Shown here: piece after piece, positions 8,785-18,497 of the stretch | Layout: the number at the start of each line of letters is the position of its first letter | Position numbering within the stretch: position 1 is the first letter of the stretch | From: Corynebacterium phocae | GTDB taxonomy: Bacteria; Actinomycetota; Actinomycetes; Mycobacteriales; Mycobacteriaceae | Direction of reading: 5' to 3' | DNA length: 64,000 nucleotides | Assembly: GCF_008693075.1 (NCBI RefSeq) | Contig: NZ_VXKJ01000035.1 | Span: 1-64,000 of the forward strand | Program-made: the position numbers and the translations under genes | The notes under the pieces: model-generated | Told to the model about the DNA's origin: nothing | The model's database searches: none | What the model saw: the letters and a program-made list of their open reading frames with translations, nothing else

Positions 8785-8974
8785 CGTATGCACGGATCCG
8801 GCAATCACCGGGGAGCATTCCGGAAGAACGGCCTTAAGGCTAAGTAGAACCGGACGGGTGGGACCGAAATCTCCTTCACCGAAATGAAGCGGGGCTCTTA
8901 AAGGGCCCAAGCAGGGTGGTACCGCGAGCCGCTAAGGCGCGTCCCTGCACCATTTAACGGCTGAAGGAAAGAAA
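8785..8974 (+). promoter_or_regulatory. Translational T-box leader of ileS (ultrashort stem I)
   Basis: The T-box core GGGTGGTACCGCG is at 8914-8926, with TGGT (8917-8920) placed to pair with the tRNA acceptor end. Upstream, a very short stem I, CCGG...CCGG, carries an isoleucine specifier AUC (8804-8806) before ACCGGGGAGC. GCAGGG (8911-8916) can pair with CCCTGC (8943-8948). There is no run of T before ileS, and GAAGGAAAG lies directly downstream, so control is probably by sequestering the ribosome-binding site. Uncharged tRNA-Ile would raise translation. This is the type described for actinobacterial ileS. Confidence 0.92.
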
Positions 8975-11900
8975 ATGACTGATATCGGAAACGTTTACCC
9001 CAAAGTTGATATGACTGGCGGTTCCAACCGCTTCCCAGAGATGGAAGAGGTTGTTCAGAAATTCTGGAAAGAAGACGGCACCTTCCAGGCCTCTTTGGAT
9101 AAGACCGAAGGTTGCCCCGAGTACGTATTTTATGACGGCCCTCCGTTTGCTAACGGCCTGCCCCACTACGGGCACCTTCTGACCGGCTACGTCAAAGACA
9201 TCGTCCCGCGTTACCGCACCATGGCTGGTTACTACGTCCCGCGCGTGTTCGGCTGGGACACCCACGGCTTGCCCGCGGAGCTGGAGGCGGAAAAGCAGCT
9301 GGGTATCACGGACAAGGCCCAGATTGAGGCCATGGGGCTGGACAAGTTCAACGACTACTGTGAGAAATCTGTCCTGCGCTACACCGATGAGTGGGAAGAC
9401 TACGTCAACCGCCAGGCCCGCTGGGTAGATTTCGACAACGGCTACAAGACCCTGGACATCAACTTCATGGAGTCGGTTATGTGGGCGTTTAAAGAGCTCT
9501 ACGACAAGGGGCTAATCTACCAGGGCTTTAGGGTGCTGCCTTATTCCTGGGCTGAGCACACCTCCCTGTCTAACCAGGAAACCCGCCTGGATGACTCCTA
9601 CCGCATGCGCCAAGACCCAACGCTGACAGTGACCTTCCCGGTCAACGGTGCGCGTGAGGGTTCGGCGGCGCAGTCCACACTGGCTGAGCACCCCGAGCTT
9701 GCCGATGCCTCCTTCCTCGCCTGGACCACCACCCCCTGGACGCTGCCTTCCAACGAGGCTCTGGCCGTACACCCAGAGGTCGCGTACGCGCTGGTGCGCG
9801 CCACCGCAGGAGATTTCGAGGGGCGTACCTTCATCATGGCCGAAAACCTGGTGGGCACCCTGTCCAAGGAACTGGGGGAGGCGGAGGTAATAAAGACCTT
9901 CACCGGCGCCCAGCTAGAAGGCTTTACCTACGAGCCCATCTTTGGGTTCTTCCCGGAGCTAGAAAACGCCTACCAGGTACTGGTTGCTGACTACGTCACC
10001 ACCGAGGATGGCACCGGCGTGGTCCACCAGGCCCCGGCCTTCGGTGAAGACGATATGAACACCTGCCAAAAGTACGGCATTGAGCTGGTTATCCCAGTCG
10101 ATGAAGACGGCAAGTTCACCTCACAGGTCCCGCCGTACGCAGGCCAACTGGTCTTTGACGCGAACAAGGACATCATCAAGGACTTGAAGGAGGCCGGGCG
10201 CGTGGTCCGCCACGTCACCATCGAGCACTCCTACCCGCACTCCTGGCGCTCCGGGGAGCCGCTCATCTACATGGCGCTGCCTGCCTGGTTTGTCAACGTC
10301 ACCAAAATCCGCGACCGGATGGTCGAGCTCAACCGCGAGGAAATCGAGTGGCTGCCCTCCCACATCCGTGACGGCCAGTTTGGCAAGTGGCTCGAAGGCG
10401 CGCGGGACTGGAACATCTCCCGTACCCGCTACTGGGGAGCGCCCATTCCGGCCTGGGTTTCTGATAATCCGGAGTACCCGCGCGTGGACGTCTACGGATC
10501 CCTCGATGAGCTGGAAGCGGACTTCGGCGTGCGGCCTACTTCGCTGCACCGTCCGTACATCGATGAGCTCACCCGGCCCAACCCGGATGACCCCACGGGT
10601 AAGTCGAAGATGGTGCGCGTGCCGGACGTCCTGGACTGCTGGTTCGAGTCCGGATCCATGCCTTTTGCCCAAAAGCACTACCCGTTTGAGAACAAGGAGT
10701 GGTTTGAAACCCACTCGCCGGCAGACTTCATCGTGGAATACTCCGGGCAGACCCGCGGCTGGTTCTACCTGTTGCATGTGCTGTCCGTGGCGCTGTTTGA
10801 CCGACCGGCTTTCAAGAAGGTCGTGGCACACGGCATTGTGCTGGGCAACGACGGGCTGAAGATGTCCAAATCCAAGGGCAATTACCCCGACGTTAACGAG
10901 GTATTCGACCGTGACGGATCGGACGCCATGCGCTGGTTCCTCATGTCCTCTCCCATCCTGCGCGGCGGCAACCTGATTGTTACCGAGCAGGGCATCCGCG
11001 AGGGCGTGCGCCAGGCCATCCTGCCCATCTGGAACGCGTACACCTTCTTGCAGCTCTACGCCTCCCGCGAGGCCAGCTTTGACACCAGCTCCACCAACGT
11101 GTTGGACCGCTACATCCTGGCCAAGACCCACGACCTGGTAGAAGGTGTCAACACCGCCCTGATGAACACCGACATTGCGGTGGCCACGGAACAGGTCCGC
11201 CTCTTTGCCGATGCCCTTACCAACTGGTACGTCCGCCGCTCCCGCGAGCGCTTCTGGGAGGGCGAGGAGAAAAACCCAGAGGCTTTCAACACGCTCTACA
11301 CCGTGCTGCATACCGTTACCCGCGTGGTGGCGCCGCTGCTTCCGCACGTCTCCGAGGTCATCTACCGCGGCCTGACCGGTGAGCGCTCCGTGCACCTCGC
11401 CGATTTCCCGCACGCGGAAGACTACCCGGCCGATGACGCGCTCGTGGCGGCTATGGACGCCACGCGCGCGGTGGCATCGGCCGCGTCGTCGGTGCGCAAA
11501 TCCAACAAACTGCGCAACCGCCTGCCGCTGCCAGCGCTCACCGTGGCCATGGAGGACTCGGCACAACTTGCCGACTTCCAGGACATCATCCGCGACGAGG
11601 TCAACGTCAAGTCCGTCATCTTAACCGACGACGTGGAGTCCGTGGGCACCTTCGACGTGGTCTGCAACGCCAAGGTTGCCGGGCCGCGCCTGGGCCGTGA
11701 CGTGCAGCGCGCCATCAAGAACCTTAAAGCCGGTAACTACGAGCGCCAAGGCCAGGACGTGGTTGTGGACGGCGACATCGTCCTGGGCCCGGATGAGTAC
11801 ACCGAGCGCCTGAAAGCCGCTAACCCGGAGTCCACCGCGCGCATTGACGGCATGGACGGCCTGGTGGTGCTAGACACCAACGTCACCGAGGAACTCGAGG

Positions 11901-12142
11901 CAGAAGGCTGGGCAGCCGACGTCATCCGCGGGCTCCAAGACGCCCGCAAGGCTTCCGGCTTCGAGGTCTCCGACCGCATCAGCGTGGTACTGTCCGTCCC
12001 CGCAGAGCGCGAGGAATGGGCCAACCGCCACGCCCAGCACATTGCCGCTGAGGTCCTGGCCACGCAGTTTAGTGTCACCACCGACCCGGTGGAAGGCCAC
12101 GACGTGGTCAAGGGCGTTACCGCGAAGGTAGAAAAGAACTAG
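8975..12142 (+). CDS. ileS: Isoleucyl-tRNA synthetase, type 2
   Basis: This 1055-residue class I enzyme charges tRNA-Ile. The HIGH motif appears as HYGH in [23 protein letters not shown] follows, the editing domain occupies roughly residues 190-400, and KMSKSKGN is at about residue 630. The sequence style and the C-terminal extension are those of the eukaryote-like IleRS2 class, whose members are generally less sensitive to mupirocin than IleRS1; that is family knowledge, not a measured property here. Expression is under the T-box just upstream. The stop codon is shared in a CTAG palindrome with the convergent gene. Confidence 0.97.
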   Translation: MTDIGNVYPKVDMTGGSNRFPEMEEVVQKFWKEDGTFQASLDKTEGCPEYVFYDGPPFANGLPHYGHLLTGYVKDIVPRYRTMAGYYVPRVFGWDTHGLPAELEAEKQLGITDKAQIEAMGLDKFNDYCEKSVLRYTDEWEDYVNRQARWVDFDNGYKTLDINFMESVMWAFKELYDKGLIYQGFRVLPYSWAEHTSLSNQETRLDDSYRMRQDPTLTVTFPVNGAREGSAAQSTLAEHPELADASFLAWTTTPWTLPSNEALAVHPEVAYALVRATAGDFEGRTFIMAENLVGTLSKELGEAEVIKTFTGAQLEGFTYEPIFGFFPELENAYQVLVADYVTTEDGTGVVHQAPAFGEDDMNTCQKYGIELVIPVDEDGKFTSQVPPYAGQLVFDANKDIIKDLKEAGRVVRHVTIEHSYPHSWRSGEPLIYMALPAWFVNVTKIRDRMVELNREEIEWLPSHIRDGQFGKWLEGARDWNISRTRYWGAPIPAWVSDNPEYPRVDVYGSLDELEADFGVRPTSLHRPYIDELTRPNPDDPTGKSKMVRVPDVLDCWFESGSMPFAQKHYPFENKEWFETHSPADFIVEYSGQTRGWFYLLHVLSVALFDRPAFKKVVAHGIVLGNDGLKMSKSKGNYPDVNEVFDRDGSDAMRWFLMSSPILRGGNLIVTEQGIREGVRQAILPIWNAYTFLQLYASREASFDTSSTNVLDRYILAKTHDLVEGVNTALMNTDIAVATEQVRLFADALTNWYVRRSRERFWEGEEKNPEAFNTLYTVLHTVTRVVAPLLPHVSEVIYRGLTGERSVHLADFPHAEDYPADDALVAAMDATRAVASAASSVRKSNKLRNRLPLPALTVAMEDSAQLADFQDIIRDEVNVKSVILTDDVESVGTFDVVCNAKVAGPRLGRDVQRAIKNLKAGNYERQGQDVVVDGDIVLGPDEYTERLKAANPESTARIDGMDGLVVLDTNVTEELEAEGWAADVIRGLQDARKASGFEVSDRISVVLSVPAEREEWANRHAQHIAAEVLATQFSVTTDPVEGHDVVKGVTAKVEKN

Positions 12143-13221
12143 ACCGCGTGGGCCACCACCTTCCGGCCGGTGAAGTGTGGTGGCCCGCCCCACGGCGCTA
12201 CCCACGCGACCTGGCCGTCCACGCGCTCAATGCGGCCGCGGCCCTCCTGGCCGTTGGCCCCGTTGTGGTGGCGGCACAGCCACGTCAGGTTTGCTGAGTC
12301 GGTTGGCCCGCCGTGTTGGTAGTCGGTGATGTGGTGCAACTGGCACTCATCGGCCGGCACCGTGCAGTCCTTGGAGGCGCAGGTGGAAGTTTCCGCCTTG
12401 GCCACCAGGCGCTGGGCGTGGTTTCCCAACCGTGATGCTCGCGCGAGCTTGAGAGGGCCGGCGTCGGTGAACACAGCCACAAAGCTCTGTTCTGCGCAGT
12501 AGCGGCTCAGGTAGTCCTCGATGTCTAAGTCTGCGCCGTTGGAGCACGGGATGGCCATATCTTTGGACTTTCCGGCGAGGGTAGCCAGAAGGTCGTCGAG
12601 GTGGATAGTGGCCACGGTGTGGACCGCGAATCCCGCCCCGCCGCGCTTGATATTTTCCACGAACGACTCTAGCTCCCGCTTCTTGGCGTCCAGCTGTTCC
12701 TTCCTGCTCAGCCGCCTGGTGGGACGTTGTTTGTCTACCAGGGTCTCAATATCCGCGATTTGGGCGTCGGTTCCGGTAAAACGTACTGACCGCATGCCGG
12801 TGCCCTTGTGGATAGTCCGCGCGACTCCTGGGGTGGGTGGCGCTGGGGGCTGGAGCTCTTTGACAAATTCGGAGGCAATCTTGCGTAGTTTGGAGAGGTT
12901 GCCCTCGCACGTGGCCATGTGCTCGCGTAACCGCCACTTGAGGTGTTCCTCTTTGAGCCGGGCGGCGTAGTTTTCAATGACTTTCAAAACTGCGTAGGCG
13001 TGGCCGCCGGCCCGGGCGTGCGCTTGCTTGCGGGTGAACGTGGTGTGCCCGTGGTAGAGAGCGCACAACTTGGCAATGTGGCCCGCTTCTGTAGCCGGAA
13101 CGCCCTCGCTGATTAGCTCCTGTTCTGATTTTCCTAAAGCTAGTTTGATAAAGCCCACCCCGTCCTCGAACGGCGCGAACATCTTTCCGATACTGTTTGT
13201 ATTTTTCATTTCGTTATTCAT
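12139..13221 (-). CDS. DUF222/HNH endonuclease-domain protein (13E12-like)
   Basis: The product, about 360 residues, has an N-terminal helical region of the DUF222 type and a C-terminal HNH nuclease domain. The HNH part shows paired Cys (CASKDC), the HH of [12 protein letters not shown], an Asn in [10 protein letters not shown] and the closing HH. Such proteins occur in many copies in actinobacteria; substrates and roles are unknown. The start is uncertain: ATG 13221 is used, a TTG at 13257 and ATGs at 13209 and further in are alternatives, and none has a clear ribosome-binding site. It converges on ileS, sharing CTAG at 12139-12142. Confidence 0.85.
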   Translation of the reverse strand: MNNEMKNTNSIGKMFAPFEDGVGFIKLALGKSEQELISEGVPATEAGHIAKLCALYHGHTTFTRKQAHARAGGHAYAVLKVIENYAARLKEEHLKWRLREHMATCEGNLSKLRKIASEFVKELQPPAPPTPGVARTIHKGTGMRSVRFTGTDAQIADIETLVDKQRPTRRLSRKEQLDAKKRELESFVENIKRGGAGFAVHTVATIHLDDLLATLAGKSKDMAIPCSNGADLDIEDYLSRYCAEQSFVAVFTDAGPLKLARASRLGNHAQRLVAKAETSTCASKDCTVPADECQLHHITDYQHGGPTDSANLTWLCRHHNGANGQEGRGRIERVDGQVAWVAPWGGPPHFTGRKVVAHAV

Positions 13222-13272
13222 GCTCTGCACACTATGGACATAAAAGCTAACTCGCAAGGGGGAAATTGCCAG

Positions 13273-13322
13273 CCTGTGGATAACTTCCAGTTTCGGGCTC
13301 GGTTGGCAGAGTTATCCACAGG
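13273..13322. promoter_or_regulatory. Inverted pair of perfect DnaA boxes
   Basis: CCTGTGGATAAC at 13273-13284 and GTTATCCACAGG at 13311-13322 form an exact 12-bp inverted repeat with a 26-bp spacer. Each half contains the perfect DnaA box TTATCCACA. They lie between the divergent HNH gene and the EamA-dinB pair, and the right box covers the place where the -35 of the rightward promoter would be. Confidence 0.85.
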
Positions 13323-13334
13323 TTTTGGCTCCTG

Positions 13335-13340
13335 TAGGCT
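13335..13340 (+). promoter_or_regulatory. -10 hexamer of a probable leaderless promoter for the EamA gene
   Basis: TAGGCT is six bases before the ATG at 13347 with no ribosome-binding site. Seventeen bases upstream lies TTATCC, part of the right-hand DnaA box. Confidence 0.5.
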
Positions 13341-13346
13341 ACTTTT

Positions 13347-14174
13347 ATGAAAAATTCCGCGTGGCTACCGCCCGGCATCATGGTTGGATCGGGTATTTCC
13401 CTCTATGCCGGGGCAGCGTTAGCCGTAGGACTATTCGAGGTGTTTCCTCCCATAGTTGTGGCGTGGTTCCGGGTTGCCGCGGCAGGGATAATCCTCACCG
13501 TACTGTTTCGTCCGAAGCTCCGCGCCTTCACCGGCAAGGCCGGCTGCGCGGCGGCTATCTACGGGGTGGTTACCATGGCCATGAATATGGCTTTTTACCA
13601 AGCCATCAACGAAATACCGCTGGGTACGGCGGTGGCCATCGAATTTATGGGCCCCGTGGCGGTCGCGGCGTGGGGGTCGCGCAACCGCCGGGATTTTGCG
13701 GCGTTGGTTCTCGCAACCGCAGGAGTGCTCACCATTTCGGGGGCTACCTGGGCCAACAACTGGCAGGGCATTGTGTGGGCTTTGGCGGCCGGCGGGTTGT
13801 GGGCTGGGTACATCGTGGCCGGAAACCGCATTTCTTATGACCCGGCTACCTCCCGGGCGTCTATGGCGGTGGGTTTTGTCTACGCGGGCGGTATCGGCCT
13901 GCCGGTGGCGGTGGCGCTGTGGCCCAGCGGTTATGGCAACGTGGAAACTCTGGGCCTGGCCATGGGGTTGGGGCTGTTGTCCGCGGCCATCCCGTACTCG
14001 CTTGACCAGGTGGTTCTGCGCATGGCCGGGGCTAGCTATTTTGCGCTGCTGCAAGCAATCCTCCCGTTGGTGGCGGCAGTGGTGGGTGCAGTGGCGTTGG
14101 GCCAGTGGCTGAGCCCAGCGGAGCTGGCAGGGACCTGTCTGGTAGTTGTCGCCGTGGCCTTGCGCAGACCCTAA
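13347..14174 (+). CDS. EamA/RhtA-family exporter
   Basis: This 275-residue protein has about ten hydrophobic segments arranged as two EamA repeats, the drug/metabolite transporter fold. Members such as RhtA export threonine, homoserine or related metabolites, but the substrate here cannot be read from sequence. Family-like stretches include FYQAINEIPLGTAVAIEFMGP in the first repeat and ALLQAILPLVAAVVG in the second. The promoter appears leaderless and overlaps a DnaA box. dinB follows after ten bases, so the two may be partly co-transcribed, although dinB also seems to have its own -10. Confidence 0.85.
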   Translation: MKNSAWLPPGIMVGSGISLYAGAALAVGLFEVFPPIVVAWFRVAAAGIILTVLFRPKLRAFTGKAGCAAAIYGVVTMAMNMAFYQAINEIPLGTAVAIEFMGPVAVAAWGSRNRRDFAALVLATAGVLTISGATWANNWQGIVWALAAGGLWAGYIVAGNRISYDPATSRASMAVGFVYAGGIGLPVAVALWPSGYGNVETLGLAMGLGLLSAAIPYSLDQVVLRMAGASYFALLQAILPLVAAVVGAVALGQWLSPAELAGTCLVVVAVALRRP

Positions 14175-14177
14175 GAT
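14172..14177 (+). promoter_or_regulatory. -10 hexamer of a probable leaderless dinB promoter
   Basis: TAAGAT overlaps the stop codon of the EamA gene and lies seven bases before the dinB ATG, with no ribosome-binding site between. Confidence 0.5.
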
Positions 14178-14184
14178 AGAGCGC

Positions 14185-15525
14185 ATGCAACGTTGGGTTA
14201 TTCACATCGACATGGACGCGTTCTACGCCTCCGTGGAGCAGCTGACTAGGCCAACGCTAACGGGCCGGCCGGTGCTCGTGGGTGGCCTGGGCGGGCGCGG
14301 AGTTGTAGCCGGCGCGTCCTATGAGGCACGCGCGCTGGGAGCGCACTCGGCCATGCCCATGTACCGTGCCCAGCACCTCGTGGGCGCGCGTGGGGTGGTC
14401 ATCCGGCCGCGTCGGGAGGTGTATTCGGCAGCTTCGCGACGGGTGTTTAGCATCCTTGCCCGCCAGGGGGAGGTCATTGAGAGGCTGTCCATTGATGAGG
14501 GTTTCATGGAACCGGAGCAGCTGCGCGGGGCGAGCCCACGTGAAGTGCGGGATTGGGCGGAGAACATTCGGGCGCAGGTCCGGGAAGAAACGGGGCTGTC
14601 TGCCTCCATTGGCGCGGGGTCGGGGAAGCAGTTTGCCAAGATAGGTTCTGGCCAGGCCAAACCGGATGGATCGTATGTCATTCCGGTGGACAAACAGCTG
14701 GACATGCTGCACCCGCTGGCGGTGGGGCAGTTGTGGGGCGTGGGGCCGGTGACTCAGAAGAAACTATCTCAGATAGGCGTGGAGACCATCGGGGACCTGG
14801 CGGCGATGACACAGAAAGAGGTGGAGATTTCTATCGGGGCCACGGTGGGATTGAGCCTGTGGGAGATGGCCCGGGGTATTGATGACCGCCCGGTGGCCCC
14901 GCGCGCGATTGCCAAGCAGATTTCTCAAGAACACACCTACGCGCGCGATTTGCTCACGGTCGCAGAGGTAAATGCCGCCATTTCCAGAGCTGCCGATGGC
15001 GCCCACGCGCGCCTGCTCAAAGACGGCCGCGGCGCGCGCACGGTTACCGTCAAGCTCAGGATGGCGGACTTCCACATCGAGTCCCGCTCCGCCACCCTGG
15101 CTTATGCCACCGATGACCTGGCAACGCTTAAGGCCACGGCCTTTAAAATCGCCCGATATCCTTCTGAGGTGGGCGCAATCCGCCTAGTGGGGGTGGGCTT
15201 TTCCGGGCTGGAGTCCGCACGCCAGAACGTGATGTTCCCGGAACTTGACCAGGCAGTAATTCACACCGAAGTGGAGGAAAGCACACCGGCTCCGCCTGAT
15301 AAGGCGCCGGCGTGGCTGCCCACACAGGACGTGTACCACGAAGACTTCGGACACGGCTGGATCCAAGGCAGCGGGCACGGCGTAGTTAGCGTGCGCTTTG
15401 AGACGCGTGCCACGGGGCCGGGATTTTTCAAGTCCATCCGCGAGGACGACGACAAACTCAGGCCAGGCAATCCATTGGACAGCCTGGCCTGGGATGAGTG
15501 GTTGAGGGAAAACGCGGAGGATTAA
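14185..15525 (+). CDS. dinB: DNA polymerase IV (Y-family translesion polymerase)
   Basis: This 446-residue protein is a DinB-type lesion-bypass polymerase. The catalytic motif [14 protein letters not shown] is at the N-terminus, [10 protein letters not shown] (about residue 100; SIDE is the usual second acidic motif) follows, and [22 protein letters not shown] matches the family palm/finger segment. Helix-hairpin-helix and little-finger domains come next. It is longer than the roughly 350-residue E. coli enzyme, with about 90 extra C-terminal residues of no recognised domain, as in other actinobacterial homologues. ATG 14185 is preferred over an in-frame codon 13 codons upstream inside the previous gene. 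It converges on nagB, sharing TTAA at 15522-15525. Confidence 0.93.
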   Translation: MQRWVIHIDMDAFYASVEQLTRPTLTGRPVLVGGLGGRGVVAGASYEARALGAHSAMPMYRAQHLVGARGVVIRPRREVYSAASRRVFSILARQGEVIERLSIDEGFMEPEQLRGASPREVRDWAENIRAQVREETGLSASIGAGSGKQFAKIGSGQAKPDGSYVIPVDKQLDMLHPLAVGQLWGVGPVTQKKLSQIGVETIGDLAAMTQKEVEISIGATVGLSLWEMARGIDDRPVAPRAIAKQISQEHTYARDLLTVAEVNAAISRAADGAHARLLKDGRGARTVTVKLRMADFHIESRSATLAYATDDLATLKATAFKIARYPSEVGAIRLVGVGFSGLESARQNVMFPELDQAVIHTEVEESTPAPPDKAPAWLPTQDVYHEDFGHGWIQGSGHGVVSVRFETRATGPGFFKSIREDDDKLRPGNPLDSLAWDEWLRENAED

Positions 15526-16295
15526 TAGTCCTGGTTTTCTGGCTTGTGGTCATCGGCGTAGCGGTAGTACTCAGTGAAGGTGAGTTTGCTGGCCGCGTCT
15601 TCGTCGATGAGGATGGTTGCGTGCGGGTGCAGCTGCAGGCACGAGGCTGGGCACATGCCGGAAAGCGGTCCTTCTACGGTTTGCCGGATGGCCTCGGCCT
15701 TACCCTCTCCCGTGGCAACTAACAGCAGGTGGCCGGCGCGGCGGATGGAGGCCAGACCCTGGGTTAGTACGTGGGTGGGTACTTCCTCGGCGGTGTCAAA
15801 GAAGCGAGCGTTATCCTTGATGGTCTGCGGGTGCAGCGTCTTCAGGCGGGTGAGTGAATTGAGCGATGATGTGGGCTCGTTGAAACCAATGTGGCCGTTG
15901 GTACCAATTCCGAGCAGCTGGATTCCTACATGGTGGGCGGCCAGTTTTCGCTCGTAGTCACGCGCCGCCTGCAAGGGGTCCTCGCTAACGCCAGCGGGGG
16001 AGTACACCCGGGAGTCCTCGATGTCCACGTGGTCGGCGAACTCGCGGCGAATGGTGCGCGCATAGGATTGTTCGTGGGTAGGCTCCAGACCAACGTACTC
16101 ATCCAGCATGAATACGCTGCAATCTTTGAAACTCAGCCCTTCCTCGCGGTGGCGGCGGATGAGTTCCTGGTAGGTAGCAATGGGACTAGAGCCGGTGGCC
16201 AGTCCCAGGACGGCGCCTTCGCGGGCATATTTCTCGATGATGTCCGCAGCCTGCTTTGCAACGGCCTGGGCGTCTTTGCGGATAACGATTTCCAT
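15522..16295 (-). CDS. nagB: NagB, glucosamine-6-phosphate deaminase
   Basis: This 257-residue cytosolic enzyme converts glucosamine-6-phosphate to fructose-6-phosphate and ammonia. [16 protein letters not shown] (substrate phosphate loop), FMLDEYVGL (catalytic Asp) and [14 protein letters not shown] (catalytic His) are intact. ATG 16295 is chosen over an upstream frame because AGGAG precedes it by seven bases and the protein then begins MEIVIR as in the family. It is 31 bases downstream of nagA in the same leftward operon and performs the last step of amino-sugar entry into glycolysis. Confidence 0.96.
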   Translation of the reverse strand: MEIVIRKDAQAVAKQAADIIEKYAREGAVLGLATGSSPIATYQELIRRHREEGLSFKDCSVFMLDEYVGLEPTHEQSYARTIRREFADHVDIEDSRVYSPAGVSEDPLQAARDYERKLAAHHVGIQLLGIGTNGHIGFNEPTSSLNSLTRLKTLHPQTIKDNARFFDTAEEVPTHVLTQGLASIRRAGHLLLVATGEGKAEAIRQTVEGPLSGMCPASCLQLHPHATILIDEDAASKLTFTEYYRYADDHKPENQDY

Positions 16296-16326
16296 GGATT
16301 TATCTCCTATATGTGAGGGTGGGTAG

Positions 16327-17445
16327 TTAGCGGTAGTCGTGAACGGATACAACCGTGCCGTTGGGAGCAAGACACACCAGGTTGGCCGGGTTGCCCACCA
16401 GTGCTGGCGGGCCTCCTAACACCCGGGCGGCGTTGGTGGAGGTGTAGGCCACCGCCTCCGCAGCCGTGTGCCGGGCGGCAAAGCGCAGGAATTGCTCCCG
16501 CAAGGTGGTGGTGCCGCCGGCAATCGCGCCGGGCGTGCCGGTGGTGGTTGTCAGCCGGGCCACTCCGCCGGCCACGGTGACGGGCAGGGAGCCCAAGATA
16601 TAGGCGCCATCGTCAAGGCCGGCGGCCTCCATAGCGTCAGTGACGGCAAAGCCGTAGGCGTTTCCGGTGTTCATCAGCATGTCTACGGTGCCGTCAGCCA
16701 AGTGCACGCCGTCGCCGATGATTTCCAGGTGCGCGAGCCCCTTACGCGCCGCCGCGATCAGCGCGCCGGCGGTGGCGGGATCGCGGTGGTGAACGGGCGG
16801 CATAGCGTTGAACAAGTGCGTTGCCGTGACGGTCACGCCCAGCTCAACGGCGCGTTCGATGACGGCGGTGGTCTCATCGAAGGACGCTGCGGCGTGCCCG
16901 AGCGAGGCTATAACGTTGTGCTGGGCGCACAGTTGAAGTAGCTCAAACGCGTTGTCCGTTTCCGGGGCAAAGGTAATGGACCGGACGTTGCCGCCAGAGG
17001 CGTCAATTACGCGGGCAAACACCTCCGGGTTGCCGGGCATTATCTTCTCCGGGTTCTGCGCGCCGCACAGACCGGGGTTGATAAAGGGACCTTCCAGGTG
17101 GATTCCGGCAATGAGGCCTTCATCCACCAGGGGGGCAAGGCGTTGGACCTGGTACGCCATTTCATCACCGGTAGCGGAGACTAGGCTGGCCAGCAGGGTG
17201 GTGGTGCCGTGGGAGCGGTGGAATTTCGCGGCGCGCTGGCAGTCTGCGGTGGTTCCGGTGGGAAAAGCACCAGCGTTGCCGCCGTGGTTGTGAAGATCCA
17301 CAAAGCCAGGAATGAGATAATTCTCACCCTGCCCCGGAATTTCCTCCACCGCAGTGATGACGCCGGCGGCGTCGAGGGTGAGCTGGGCGTTATCAAAGCA
17401 GTGGTCGGGCGTGATGAGCCGGCCTTCGAGTGTGGTGGGGGGCAT
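16327..17445 (-). CDS. nagA: NagA, N-acetylglucosamine-6-phosphate deacetylase
   Basis: This 372-residue amidohydrolase removes acetate from GlcNAc-6-phosphate. The metal-site motif [14 protein letters not shown], the GHAAASFDE loop, [23 protein letters not shown] and the catalytic-Asp stretch [13 protein letters not shown] are present in order. AAAGGAG sits seven bases before the ATG. It is divergent from nanA across a 110-bp region with a TAGGCT hexamer as likely -10. It converts the product of the nanAKE pathway, so the two divergent operons form one route. Confidence 0.96.
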   Translation of the reverse strand: MPPTTLEGRLITPDHCFDNAQLTLDAAGVITAVEEIPGQGENYLIPGFVDLHNHGGNAGAFPTGTTADCQRAAKFHRSHGTTTLLASLVSATGDEMAYQVQRLAPLVDEGLIAGIHLEGPFINPGLCGAQNPEKIMPGNPEVFARVIDASGGNVRSITFAPETDNAFELLQLCAQHNVIASLGHAAASFDETTAVIERAVELGVTVTATHLFNAMPPVHHRDPATAGALIAAARKGLAHLEIIGDGVHLADGTVDMLMNTGNAYGFAVTDAMEAAGLDDGAYILGSLPVTVAGGVARLTTTTGTPGAIAGGTTTLREQFLRFAARHTAAEAVAYTSTNAARVLGGPPALVGNPANLVCLAPNGTVVSVHDYR

Positions 17446-17474
17446 GGTAACTCCTTTTCAAAAAGTCCCCCCAA

Positions 17475-17480
17475 AGCCTA
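17475..17480 (-). promoter_or_regulatory. Candidate -10 of nagAB
   Basis: Read on the minus strand this is TAGGCT, about 30 bases before the nagA ATG, followed by a G-rich stretch and the ribosome-binding site. Confidence 0.4.
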
Positions 17481-17501
17481 CCCGAATCATGGAGATAAGA
17501 C

Positions 17502-17511
17502 GTATGATGTC
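17502..17511. promoter_or_regulatory. Candidate NanR operator in the nagA-nanA intergenic region
   Basis: GTATGATGTC here matches GTCTGATGTC in the nanR-siaE region in nine of ten positions. These two are the control regions expected to share NanR. The site is close to the middle of the divergent nagA/nanA gap. The motif is inferred from the two copies only. Confidence 0.4.
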
Positions 17512-17555
17512 GTTAGTAATTTTTTTAACACCGCGCACAGAGGAGAGTTCTTTTT

Positions 17556-18497
17556 ATGTCTAAAGCCACCACGCCATTCCACGGCGTCATTCCCCCTGTC
17601 TTGACCCCGTTCAACTCGGACGGCACCCTGGACACCGACTCCCTGCGCAAGCAGGTAGAGCGGCTCATTGAGGCTGGAGTTGACGGGCTGTTTGCCCTGG
17701 GCTCATCCGCAGAGGTCGCCTTCTTGACCCGTGAGGTCCGCCGCAAAGCACTGGAGACCATCATCGACCAGAACGCTGGCCGCCTGCCGGTCGTGGCCGG
17801 AGTCATTGACATGACCACCCCGCGCGTCCTCCAACACGTCGAGGACGCCAAAGCACTTGGCGCCGATGCCCTCGTGGCCACCGCCCCCTTCTATGTGCGC
17901 ACCCACCTCACCGAAATTGAGGACCACTTCCGCGCCATCCACGACGCCGCCCCGGAATTGGAGCTTTTTGCCTACAACCTGCCCGTCTCCGTCCACGTAG
18001 TGCTGGACATCCCCATGCTCATGCGCCTGGCCGCGGACGGCGTGCTCAAGGGCGTCAAAGACTCCGGCGGCAATGACGGCTACACCCGCGCACTGGTGGC
18101 CGCCCGCCGTGACGCCGACCTGGCCGAATTCGTGGTCCTCACCGGTTCTGAGATGACCGTGGACATGGCCTACCTAGCCGGCTGCGACGGCGTCGTTCCA
18201 GGTCTGGGCAACGTAGACCCGTACGCCTACGTCGAGCTCAACGACCTGTGCACCGACGGCAAGTGGAAGGAAGCGGTTGCCCTCCAAGAGCGCATCAACA
18301 AGCTCATGGCAGTGGCCTTTGTGGGAGATTCCGGCCGGATGGGCGGCTCCGCTGCCGGACTGGGTGGCTTCAAGTCTGCCCTGCACCACCTGGGAGTCTT
18401 TACCACTCCGCTCATGTCTCCTACCCACGTTCCTCTCAACGATGAGGAGCACGCGAAGGTAGCCTCCATCGTTGACACCTACGCGCACGGAGTCTAA
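17556..18497 (+). CDS. nanA: NanA, N-acetylneuraminate lyase (DapA superfamily)
   Basis: This 313-residue TIM-barrel aldolase would cleave sialic acid into N-acetylmannosamine and pyruvate. The Schiff-base lysine is in LKGVKDSGGN (about residue 166) and the tyrosine motif is AYNLPVSV (about residue 141). The carboxylate-binding loop reads LGSSAE instead of the usual GSTGE, which is a mild departure. The sialic-acid role rests on its place directly before nanK and nanE and opposite nagA; from sequence alone another DapA-family aldolase is possible. AGAGGAGAG precedes the ATG. Confidence 0.87.
   Translation: MSKATTPFHGVIPPVLTPFNSDGTLDTDSLRKQVERLIEAGVDGLFALGSSAEVAFLTREVRRKALETIIDQNAGRLPVVAGVIDMTTPRVLQHVEDAKALGADALVATAPFYVRTHLTEIEDHFRAIHDAAPELELFAYNLPVSVHVVLDIPMLMRLAADGVLKGVKDSGGNDGYTRALVAARRDADLAEFVVLTGSEMTVDMAYLAGCDGVVPGLGNVDPYAYVELNDLCTDGKWKEAVALQERINKLMAVAFVGDSGRMGGSAAGLGGFKSALHHLGVFTTPLMSPTHVPLNDEEHAKVASIVDTYAHGV

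Noticed and set aside
10121-11566. 481-codon open frame on the minus strand inside ileS
   Set aside because: It is wholly antisense to a well-supported gene, resembles no family and is explained by GC-rich codon bias.
13431-14186. 251-codon minus-strand open frame opposite the EamA gene
   Set aside because: It is a shadow frame with no start signal, rich in His, Arg and Gln, opposite a clear membrane protein gene.
17465-17471. 6C-type RNA from the run of C in the nagA-nanA gap
   Set aside because: Only one C run is present and no paired stem-loops with C-rich loops can be drawn.
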